Assembly (NCBI GenBank): GCA_019058245.1
Contig: JAHPZJ010000005.1
Span: forward strand, 1-40,054
Reading direction: 5' to 3'
Length of the DNA stretch: 40,054 nucleotides
Source of the DNA: Promethearchaeota archaeon
GTDB taxonomy: Archaea; Asgardarchaeota; Lokiarchaeia; Sigyniarchaeales; SOKP01
Shown: positions 33,962 to 40,054 of the stretch, piece after piece
Layout: each line of letters begins with the position of its first letter
Position numbering within the stretch: the first letter of the stretch is position 1
Notes under the pieces: model-generated
What the model was told of the DNA's origin: nothing
Databases searched by the model: none
Seen by the model: the letters and a program-made list of their open reading frames with translations, nothing else
Made by a program: the position numbers and the translations under genes

Positions 33962-33971
33962 TTTTTTTTTT
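33962..33971 (+). terminator. T10 tract between convergent genes
   Basis: Ten consecutive T about 20 bases after the glutaredoxin stop; a likely archaeal oligo-T terminator for that gene. It touches the 3' end of the convergent flavoprotein gene. Confidence 0.45.
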
Positions 33972-34569
33972 ACTTTTTAAATTCAGCCAATCTTTTTATT
34001 ACTTTTCGAATTGTCCTCAACCCTTCTTCATCTTTTTCTATACCATTTTTTCCCATATCTTGGCTCCATAAACTAGCTCCTAAATTTGCCCCAAATGCTC
34101 CTCCAGATACGGGTATAATATGATTCTGTTGGTAAAAATCCAGAATACTTCTTATAGCAATCTCTTGTCCTCCACTTCTATCTCCCCCTAAAGCTAATGC
34201 CGCTCCAATTTTATCTTTAAACACATTAGGATTCTTAGCGATCATAGCACGACACCGATCCATTATTGTTTTTAGTTGACCTGATAAATTACCTTGAAAT
34301 ACTGGAGTACCAAAAAAATAAAATTTCGCCTCTTCTAATTTAGAATAAAGTTCTTCCATATCATCCTTATTGATACACCCTTTTTTTTCTCGAATACAAT
34401 AATCACAATGAATACAAAAGTTAATTTTTTTACTTCTAACACTCCAAAACTCTGTTTCAAAACCAAACTTATTGGCGGCATAATTTAAAGCATATTGAAC
34501 GGCATATTCGGTTCCTTGTTTTCGAGGACTTCCACATATTCCAAGCAATAGATTCTTCTTTTCAACCAT
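33970..34569 (-). CDS. Iron-sulfur flavoprotein, NADPH-dependent FMN reductase family
   Basis: The 199-residue flavodoxin-fold protein has the FMN loop GSPRKQGTEYAVQY (13-26) and the compact cluster motif C52-x2-C55-x2-C58-x6-C65 that defines Isf-type iron-sulfur flavoproteins. GTPVFQGNLSGQLKTIMDR supplies the second FMN-contact segment. Archaeal Isf proteins take electrons from ferredoxin and have been linked to O2 or peroxide reduction. The gene is divergent from the HTH_10 regulator, with a short gap of about 90 bp. The start is ATG 34567-34569. Confidence 0.88.
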   Translation of the reverse strand: MVEKKNLLLGICGSPRKQGTEYAVQYALNYAANKFGFETEFWSVRSKKINFCIHCDYCIREKKGCINKDDMEELYSKLEEAKFYFFGTPVFQGNLSGQLKTIMDRCRAMIAKNPNVFKDKIGAALALGGDRSGGQEIAIRSILDFYQQNHIIPVSGGAFGANLGASLWSQDMGKNGIEKDEEGLRTIRKVIKRLAEFKK

Positions 34570-34656
34570 AATAATGCATTTAACTTGCTTTTATTAATAA
34601 TTAATCATTATTGCATAAAATAAAAGTTTTAAAATCTAAAATTCTAATATTAAAAG

Positions 34657-35310
34657 ATGGATACGAATAGACCGAGTTTAGCGAGAATTAAGATTAAGTT
34701 TCCAGATCAGATATGGATTTCTGAAATATTTAAGAACTATCCAGATATAAAAATGGAAATCTCCCACTTTCTACCTTATGATCTTGAGGAATCTATTGGA
34801 AATAGTCTAATTGAAATATTACATTATGATATCGATTCCATTATAGAAGAAATTAAGAAACATCCTTCTGTCTTCGAGTTAAGTATATTAGAGAAAGAAA
34901 AAAATAAAGTCAAATTTAATGTAAAAACAAAAGATCCTTATTTATTATATGCTATAATAAAATGTGGAGTTTTAGTGAACTTTCCAGTGAGAGTGGAAGA
35001 AGGATATGCATATTGGAGACTGATTTCAAGTAGAGACAGGATAGATCAACTATTAACTCTTTTTGAAGAGAAACATATTAGTTATGATTTGTTAAGAATT
35101 GGTGTATCACCATATAATATTGAAGATGATAAAAGTAAATTAACTTTTGATGAATCAAATATCCTTGATAAGGCTATTTCTTCAGGTTTCTTTGAAATTC
35201 CAAGAAAAATATCCTTAGAAGAATTAGCTAACGAATTGGGCAAATCTAAGTCAGCGCTATCAGTAATGCTTAGAAAAATAATCAAAAAGAAAGTCTTATT
35301 TGAGAAATAG
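34657..35310 (+). CDS. HTH_10 (bacterio-opsin activator-type) transcriptional regulator
   Basis: The 217-residue regulator has a C-terminal helix-turn-helix (about 150-217; FDESNILDKAISSGFFEIPR, then ISLEELANELGKSKSALSVM) of the HTH_10 family common in haloarchaea and other archaea. The first 145 residues form a sensor or dimer module without an obvious cofactor motif. It lies between the FeS flavoprotein (divergent) and the ferredoxin gene of the CooS module (convergent), so it is a good candidate to regulate one or both. Whether it recognises the GAACATGTTC palindromes nearby is untested. The start is ATG 34657. Confidence 0.82.
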   Translation: MDTNRPSLARIKIKFPDQIWISEIFKNYPDIKMEISHFLPYDLEESIGNSLIEILHYDIDSIIEEIKKHPSVFELSILEKEKNKVKFNVKTKDPYLLYAIIKCGVLVNFPVRVEEGYAYWRLISSRDRIDQLLTLFEEKHISYDLLRIGVSPYNIEDDKSKLTFDESNILDKAISSGFFEIPRKISLEELANELGKSKSALSVMLRKIIKKKVLFEK

Positions 35311-35334
35311 TTAATAAGAAATACAACAAAAAGG

Positions 35335-36120
35335 TTATACCCATTCTTCTTTTAAAATATTTCCTTTTATGCCAACGACAACTAATTTAATTGGAACTTT
35401 TCTATTTGCTCGTTTAGAACCTTCTTGAGCTAAAGCTAGTAGACCAGAACAACAAGGAACTTCCATAATAACAACTGTAAGAGTATTTATTTTTGCATCA
35501 TCAATTAAAATTTTTATTTTTTCTATGTATACTTCTTTATCTTGGTCGAGTTTTGGACAAGCAATTGCGATAGATTTTTGTTTCATGAAATCTCTATGAA
35601 AATCACCGTATGAAAATCCTACACAATCTGCTGAAAGTAGTACATCAGCTCCTTGATAATGAGGTGCTCGGGGATTAATTAAATGCATTTGAACAGGCCA
35701 ATGTCTTAGAGTTGAAATGATCTTTCCTGATATTTCTTTTTGTTTTTCTGGTTCTTCAAAAACCATTGTTTGAGCAGAAGGGCAACCATATTGATGAGAA
35801 TGTTCAAGAAATGTTTCCTGAGTTAGTTCTAGTTCAGCTCGTTCATTATATTTCATTGCTTCTAAATGTTTCTCAACAGCTTCTTCATCGAACTCTAAAA
35901 CTTCTCTTTCAATTATTTTAAGTGCGCCCTCAGGACAACCAGAAATGCATGCACCAAGACCATCGCAGAAAACTTCATTTACGACCCTAGCTTTTCCATC
36001 GATTACCTTTAGAGCTCCCTCTGCACAATCAACAACACAATTTCCACATCCTGTACAAAGATCTTCATCGATTTTTATAATTTTTCTTTTTACTAATTTA
36101 TGCTGTTTTACCTCAGTCAT
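35335..36120 (-). CDS. Ferredoxin-domain FeS protein (frdX-like) of the CooS module
   Basis: The 261-residue protein has a first cluster motif CTGCGNCVVDCAEGAL (starting near residue 22) and a second, CDGLGACISGCPEGAL, with Leu/Gly in place of one Cys. This incomplete second site is typical of a ferredoxin family that, from memory, often sits beside hybrid-cluster-protein genes. The C-terminal 150 residues (YGCPSAQTMVF, DVLLSADCVGFSYGDFH, VVIMEVPCCSGLL) hold five further cysteines and are not a standard ferredoxin. It probably transfers electrons to or from the CooS-like protein encoded 154 bp upstream. The palindrome at 36156-36171 lies about 40 bp before ATG 36118-36120. Confidence 0.85.
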   Translation of the reverse strand: MTEVKQHKLVKRKIIKIDEDLCTGCGNCVVDCAEGALKVIDGKARVVNEVFCDGLGACISGCPEGALKIIEREVLEFDEEAVEKHLEAMKYNERAELELTQETFLEHSHQYGCPSAQTMVFEEPEKQKEISGKIISTLRHWPVQMHLINPRAPHYQGADVLLSADCVGFSYGDFHRDFMKQKSIAIACPKLDQDKEVYIEKIKILIDDAKINTLTVVIMEVPCCSGLLALAQEGSKRANRKVPIKLVVVGIKGNILKEEWV

Positions 36121-36155
36121 AAATAAATTAAATTGAAGTGGTTATTTATTCTTAA

Positions 36156-36171
36156 TTTCGAACATGTTCAA
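36156..36171 (-). promoter_or_regulatory. Palindromic operator site 1, TTGAACATGTTCGAAA
   Basis: Core GAACATGTTC (36160-36169) is a perfect 10-bp palindrome. Read on the minus strand, the 16 bases equal site 2 at 38255-38270. It lies just upstream of a TATA-like GAATAAATAA string and about 40 bp before the ferredoxin start. Confidence 0.6.
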
Positions 36172-36274
36172 ATAGAAAATTGAGATAATACAAAGATAAG
36201 TCTCGAAGAAAAATAATAATTCTATTCTCATAAATACTTAAAATCTAGAGAAATTAAATGTAAAAAAAAATTTA

Positions 36275-38179
36275 TTATATTCCTAATTTCTTCCTATTCT
36301 TCTCAATATGGTCTAACATTTGATCAACAGCTTGAATTGGATCAGTTTCGACATGCAAAATTCCACCTGTTAGATTTTTACAATCTTCGGTTAAGAGTTT
36401 AACTAAATCAGCACCTCCAGTAACTGTAGGTACTGGATTAACATAAGTATATAAACCAAACGCTAGAGCGAATATTGCATCGATCGTTGCTTTTTGTTCC
36501 ATATATTCTGGAGCAGCGGCTACTACTGGTAAATATGGAATTGGTACACCACCAAGTGCTTCAGAGATTGCCCCGATCAAGTCAGCAACTCTCCCTGTAT
36601 CTGTACATGTTCCATAGCTAAGAACAGGAGGAATTCCTAATTTTTCACAAACTGCTTTTAGACCTGGACCTGCCATATCTTTTGCTTCTGGTAAACATAA
36701 TCCTCCCACTTGTAATGCTCCGTTGCCACACCCCATTGATAAAACCAAGACATCTCTTTTAATTAATTCTTTAGCTACTTGGATTGTATGTACATCTTGT
36801 CCATAATCTCTAAGCGTTGTACATGATATCAGTCCAGCTACACCCCGTATGGTACCATTCTTAATTACTTCAAGTAATGGATCAAGTGTACCTCCAAGAG
36901 CTGCAAGTATACTCTCACTAGAAAATCCTACAACCGCCTCATTCAAATCTAATCCTGTAATAGGTTCTATATTTGCTTTACGCTCTTTAAAGTTATCAAT
37001 CGCCATTTGAAGTAATATTGCGGCTTGTTCTTGTGCTTTATCTGGTTTATAATCTACCCTTTCAGTAATACCTTCAAAAGCTACAACTTCGGAAACGGGT
37101 ACTAGTTTGAACTTATATTTCTCAGCATATAAGGGATCTATAGGCATACAACAATTCATGTCACAGATAAATGCATCAATACAACCACTTGCCAAAATCG
37201 CCTCTTGCATTATCCAATTTCCTGTGAATCCGTAAAAAACATCATCCATTTCCCATCTTTGTATCATTTCTTGTCCAGTCTCGATATTTGCAATTATCCT
37301 TAATCCTTTTGCCCCGACTGCTTTTGCTTTTTCTTGCCATTCAGATTTTCTAGCGAGTTGGACCATTGCAAATCCTAAAAATGGTTCATGGCCATTTGGT
37401 AAAATATTTACATAATCAGGGTCTAAAACACCTAAATTGACCCTCATTTTATGTGGTCTTGGAATATTAAATAAAATATCTTGAGTAAATTCATTAACAA
37501 CTTGGCTTTGATATGCCATTGCTATCCCTAGTCTCATAGCCTTAAGGGCTAAGCTTGCATAATATCCATCTACATTTGTTAAGCAAGAGCTTGTTGAAAA
37601 CATCATTTCGCCATATAATCCACCAGGAAAAATTCCTAAGTTTTTCCACACTTCTTGTCTTTCAGTTGGTGCTAATTTCTCGACAATTTTACTTAGTTCA
37701 TCATAAGGAGTATTAAAATCTTCCTTTACAAAATTATATAGTCTTAATGCAATATCTTTTTCTGAACCGGATGTCTCTAAACCAAGACGTTCAGCAAAGA
37801 CTTTTAGTTTCTCAGGTTCGGAGATTTTAAATGGAGTTTTTCCCTCTATTGTAGCTTTTAAGGTTTTCAAAGTTGTTTCAGTATGATAATGATAAGTAGA
37901 GGCACCCATAACATTTCTAAGAAGCATCATACGCATTGCCATACCATCTGCGGTAATTCCACAGACACCACGTTTGTCTATTGATGAATCTGCTCTACAA
38001 GGGCCATTTGAACATAGATCACAACGCGCACCTTTTAAACAAAATGGACATCGTTTATCGGGATCTCCTCCAAATCCCTGTGCTTCAAAACGATCCCAAA
38101 TATTATTCATACCATCTTTTTTAATCCTTTCATAAACTTTTTGAACGGATTTATGGTAAGAGATTCTATCATCTTCCAT
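36275..38179 (-). CDS. cooS: CooS-type carbon monoxide dehydrogenase with altered C-cluster ligands
   Basis: The 634-residue protein is normal for monofunctional Ni-Fe CO dehydrogenase. B- and D-cluster cysteines are C44, C47, C53, C56, C61 and C73; C44-x2-C47 is the short D-cluster form. Compared with the Carboxydothermus CooS-II ligands, H264 (NGHEP), C343, C453, C484 and C525 are kept, as is the acid-base K563. The residue aligned with Cys295 is E300 (NIETGQE, where the family has ICCTGNE). Glu at this place recalls hybrid cluster protein. CO oxidation is therefore uncertain; hydroxylamine, NO or O2 chemistry is possible. The start is ATG 38177-38179. Confidence 0.88.
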   Translation of the reverse strand: MEDDRISYHKSVQKVYERIKKDGMNNIWDRFEAQGFGGDPDKRCPFCLKGARCDLCSNGPCRADSSIDKRGVCGITADGMAMRMMLLRNVMGASTYHYHTETTLKTLKATIEGKTPFKISEPEKLKVFAERLGLETSGSEKDIALRLYNFVKEDFNTPYDELSKIVEKLAPTERQEVWKNLGIFPGGLYGEMMFSTSSCLTNVDGYYASLALKAMRLGIAMAYQSQVVNEFTQDILFNIPRPHKMRVNLGVLDPDYVNILPNGHEPFLGFAMVQLARKSEWQEKAKAVGAKGLRIIANIETGQEMIQRWEMDDVFYGFTGNWIMQEAILASGCIDAFICDMNCCMPIDPLYAEKYKFKLVPVSEVVAFEGITERVDYKPDKAQEQAAILLQMAIDNFKERKANIEPITGLDLNEAVVGFSSESILAALGGTLDPLLEVIKNGTIRGVAGLISCTTLRDYGQDVHTIQVAKELIKRDVLVLSMGCGNGALQVGGLCLPEAKDMAGPGLKAVCEKLGIPPVLSYGTCTDTGRVADLIGAISEALGGVPIPYLPVVAAAPEYMEQKATIDAIFALAFGLYTYVNPVPTVTGGADLVKLLTEDCKNLTGGILHVETDPIQAVDQMLDHIEKNRKKLGI

Positions 38180-38254
38180 AAATAATCACTTTTTTCTAAT
38201 TTTTCTAAATATTGTAGTATTTAACAAATAAGCTGATTTAATTTAAAATTGCTG

Positions 38255-38270
38255 TTGAACATGTTCGAAA
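38255..38270 (+). promoter_or_regulatory. Palindromic operator site 2, TTGAACATGTTCGAAA
   Basis: Core GAACATGTTC (38257-38266) lies between the divergent cooS and flavoprotein-rubredoxin genes, about 75 bp from each start. It is identical over 16 bases to site 1 (inverted). A TATA-like ACTTAAATATTA (38278-38289) follows eight bases downstream on the plus strand, placing the site just upstream of the core promoter. Confidence 0.6.
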
Positions 38271-38337
38271 GAAATTTACTTAAATATTACAACATATAAT
38301 AAAAACTTTAAAATAAAATGTAAAAACTAGTAATTCA

Positions 38338-39690
38338 ATGAAAGTTGTAATAATAGGGAATAATGTTGCTGGGACATTCACCGCCCAGAACCTAAGAAAT
38401 CTTAACAATGATATAGAAATAGAGATATATACCCAAGAAAGATACCCTTACTATACAAGAGTCAAACTTCCAGAATTGATATCTGACAAAGTAACAATTG
38501 ATGATTTAATTGTTTTTAAAGAAGATTGGTACAAAAATAAGCGTCTAAATTTACATCTAAACAAAAGAGTTAATGCTCTCAATCCAAGTAATAAAATATT
38601 ACAGATAGAAGGGGAAAATGATCCTGTCGTCTATGATAAACTTGTTTTAGCTCTTGGAAGTACCCCAAATATTCCTTCTATTAAAAATGCTGTTGAAATG
38701 AAGACAGAAAACAAGGGTTTATTTACATTAAGAAGTATTGATGATGCTTTGGACATAAAAGATTTTATCAAAAATAGAAATGCTAAAAATGCAATCGTTA
38801 TAGGAGGGGGTTTACTCGGTTTAGAATTAGCAAATCAAATAAATAATACCAATTTAATGACAACTGTAGTAGAATTCTTTCCACGATTATTACCAAGACA
38901 ATTAGATGAAGATTGTGGTGGAATGTTAAAACAAGAAATTGAAAATAGAGGAATTAAGGTTATTTTAAACTCGGTTACTGAAGAGATATTAGGAAATGGA
39001 ACAGTCTCTGGAATTAAATTAAAAAATGGAAAAATAATAAATGGCGATCTTGTATTAATTCAGGCTGGTATTAGACCCACTATTGATTTGGCTAAAAATG
39101 CTGGATTAAATACAAATAGAGGAATAATTGTTGATGAATTTTTACAAACCAGTGAAAAGGATATCTTTGCTGTAGGGGATTGTATAGAATATAAGGATCA
39201 AATATGGGGTATTATTCCAGCGTGCATGGAACAATCAAAAATTGCAGCAGCTTCATTGCTTGGATTAAAAAAAGTGGATTACAAGGGGACTATACCAAAA
39301 AATACCCTTAAAATAGTTGGATTAGATTTAACCTCGATAGGAATGATAAATCCTGACAAAGAACAAACGGTTGGTTGGGAAATCCTAAGAAGGGCTGACA
39401 AGAAGGATTGTTGCTATCAAAAATTAGTATTAAAAGATAATAAATTGAAAGGAGCAATTTTATTTGGAGAAAATAAAATAATGTCTTATGTATATAATAA
39501 GATGGAAGAAGATGTTGATAAAGATGAACTAAAAAAATTGTTAGATTTACGTACCTATAATTGTAATAAGTGTGGTTCAGAATATGATGAGGCCGAAATG
39601 GGCATTCTCTTTAAGGATTTACCTCCTGATTGGAGATGTCCAAATTGCAAATGTACCAAAAAAGAATTTGTAGGAAATAGTAGTACCTAA
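38338..39690 (+). CDS. NAD(P)H:rubredoxin-type flavoprotein (CODH-associated FNOR-like) fused to rubredoxin
   Basis: The 450-residue protein has an FAD-binding N terminus (VVIIGNNVAGTFTA), an NAD(P)H-binding loop (VIGGGLLGLELANQ), and the second FAD motif EKDIFAVGDCIEY. This is the layout of NAD(P)H:rubredoxin reductase, nitrite-reductase-type flavoproteins and CODH-linked FNOR. Residues 404-445 are a rubredoxin: C409-x2-C412 and C434-x2-C437 with LPPDWRCPNC. The fusion lets the flavin reduce its own rubredoxin. It is divergent from cooS across a shared palindrome, and a stand-alone rubredoxin gene follows 26 bp later. The start is ATG 38338. Confidence 0.9.
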   Translation: MKVVIIGNNVAGTFTAQNLRNLNNDIEIEIYTQERYPYYTRVKLPELISDKVTIDDLIVFKEDWYKNKRLNLHLNKRVNALNPSNKILQIEGENDPVVYDKLVLALGSTPNIPSIKNAVEMKTENKGLFTLRSIDDALDIKDFIKNRNAKNAIVIGGGLLGLELANQINNTNLMTTVVEFFPRLLPRQLDEDCGGMLKQEIENRGIKVILNSVTEEILGNGTVSGIKLKNGKIINGDLVLIQAGIRPTIDLAKNAGLNTNRGIIVDEFLQTSEKDIFAVGDCIEYKDQIWGIIPACMEQSKIAAASLLGLKKVDYKGTIPKNTLKIVGLDLTSIGMINPDKEQTVGWEILRRADKKDCCYQKLVLKDNKLKGAILFGENKIMSYVYNKMEEDVDKDELKKLLDLRTYNCNKCGSEYDEAEMGILFKDLPPDWRCPNCKCTKKEFVGNSST

Positions 39691-39703
39691 TTATATTAGA
39701 AAA

Positions 39704-39710
39704 GAGGTGA
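39704..39710 (+). promoter_or_regulatory. Shine-Dalgarno GAGGTGA before the ATT start of the rubredoxin gene
   Basis: GAGGTGA matches the 16S rRNA 3' end. It ends six bases before ATT 39717-39719. An in-frame TAG directly precedes the ATT, and no ATG, GTG or TTG occurs in the frame, so this site fixes the start. Confidence 0.6.
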
Positions 39711-39716
39711 TAATAG

Positions 39717-39863
39717 ATTTCAGTATATCGCTGTAAGAGATGTAATTATCTTTATATAAATGAAGAAAATAAGATACCCTTTGAAGAATTAAATGAGATT
39801 GAATATAGATGTCCTAAATGTCGTTCTTCAAAGAAATTCTTTGTTAAAAAAGAAATTCAATAA
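39717..39863 (+). CDS. Stand-alone rubredoxin-like protein, apparent ATT start
   Basis: The frame from ATT 39717 to TAA 39861-39863 encodes 48 residues: (M)SVYRCKRCNYLYINEEN, then IPFEELNEIEYRCPKCRSSK and KFFVKKEIQ. The two C-x2-C knuckles, the aromatic Y-x-Y, the F-x-x-L-x-x-x-x-Y-x-C-P-x-C spacing and K-K-F-F are rubredoxin hallmarks and parallel the rubredoxin end of the gene just upstream. The frame contains no ATG, GTG or TTG, and TAG precedes the ATT. With the ATT start the N terminus has the usual rubredoxin length. GAGGTGA lies six bases before it. It probably receives electrons from the flavoprotein-rubredoxin fusion. Confidence 0.75.
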   Translation: MSVYRCKRCNYLYINEENKIPFEELNEIEYRCPKCRSSKKFFVKKEIQ

Positions 39864-40054
39864 AAAGCAAAAACGGAATTATTTATAAAATTAAATAGTC
39901 TTTAAAAACAAAAATAACAGAATCTTCTTTAATCTAAATATTCTACTTATTTCTTATTTTATTTTAACAGATTTTATTCTAATTATAGGTTTAAATTATT
40001 ATTTGTCTAATCTTATTGGATCAATTTATAAAATATTAAATTAATATATTTAAT
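39864..40054. other. Intergenic end of window
   Basis: The last 190 bases are AT-rich, with stops in every frame and no recognisable gene, RNA or repeat. Confidence 0.45.

Noticed and set aside
36275..38179. Calling the CooS-like gene a true hybrid cluster protein (hcp)
   Set aside because: Length, the CPFC...CDLC...GPC N terminus and the spacing of other ligands are those of CooS; only one ligand position is HCP-like.
1..40054. CRISPR arrays, insertion sequences, tRNA or rRNA genes
   Set aside because: No regularly spaced repeats, transposase motifs, cloverleaf sequences or conserved rRNA segments were seen on either strand by eye; a dedicated RNA search could still find a short RNA.

Overview
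The window reads as a strongly AT-rich archaeal chromosome segment, most likely from an Asgard archaeon of the Lokiarchaeia type. Archaeal markers are the archaeal-form alanyl-tRNA synthetase, a GEK1/DtdA D-aminoacyl-tRNA deacylase, a TFIIB-like cyclin-fold protein, Lrp-type regulators, two-domain protein disulfide oxidoreductases and TATA-box promoters. The Asgard flavour comes from a Rag/Gtr-like small GTPase and a response regulator carrying what looks like a longin domain. No tRNA, rRNA, CRISPR array or transposase was seen. The taxonomic call is inference from gene content.

Layout. 1-364: start of a membrane signal transducer (minus, cut by the window edge). 767-4291: TFIIB-like mini-protein and alaS. 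4371-10764: mixed genes (RHH protein, small Cys-rich protein, PLP enzyme, zinc-ribbon protein, calcineurin-like phosphoesterase overlapping a Nudix hydrolase, VOC protein, an unknown, dtdA). 10880-15222: ZIP-like membrane protein, three Lrp paralogues with a shared cysteine pattern, a membrane-anchored surface protein and a small ferredoxin. 15424-19871: signalling block of ArsR-type regulator, Rag-like GTPase, MASE3-PAS histidine kinase, receiver-longin response regulator and Hsp20. 19931-22256: thioredoxin reductase with two tandem disulfide oxidoreductases. 22403-26450: MOT1-type transporter, soluble GAF-PAS kinase, HdrD-like FeS protein. 26842-28849: small redox genes (glutaredoxin, FTR catalytic subunit), a HEAT protein, and a duplicated glutaredoxin fragment. 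29135-33487: glyA, ACT-ACT-SerB and an acyl-CoA synthetase subunit. 33646-39863: glutaredoxin, FeS flavoprotein, HTH_10 regulator and a redox module of ferredoxin, CooS-like protein, flavoprotein-rubredoxin fusion and stand-alone rubredoxin.

How genes work together. Serine and one-carbon metabolism are linked by glyA overlapping an ACT-phosphatase fusion. Disulfide chemistry is heavily represented: TrxB with two PDOs, FTR with a glutaredoxin, and a second glutaredoxin. The CooS module shares a 16-bp palindromic site upstream of the ferredoxin gene and between cooS and the flavoprotein gene. Its CooS-like protein has Glu where the canonical C-cluster has a Cys ligand, so a hybrid-cluster-like function is as plausible as CO oxidation. 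The most novel-looking arrangement is a Rag-like GTPase beside a histidine kinase and a receiver-longin protein, which suggests two-component control of a eukaryote-like GTPase.

Two genes, dtdA and the terminal rubredoxin, appear to start at ATC and ATT, each six bases after an AGGTGA Shine-Dalgarno sequence. Conventional start-codon gene calling truncates the first and misses the second.
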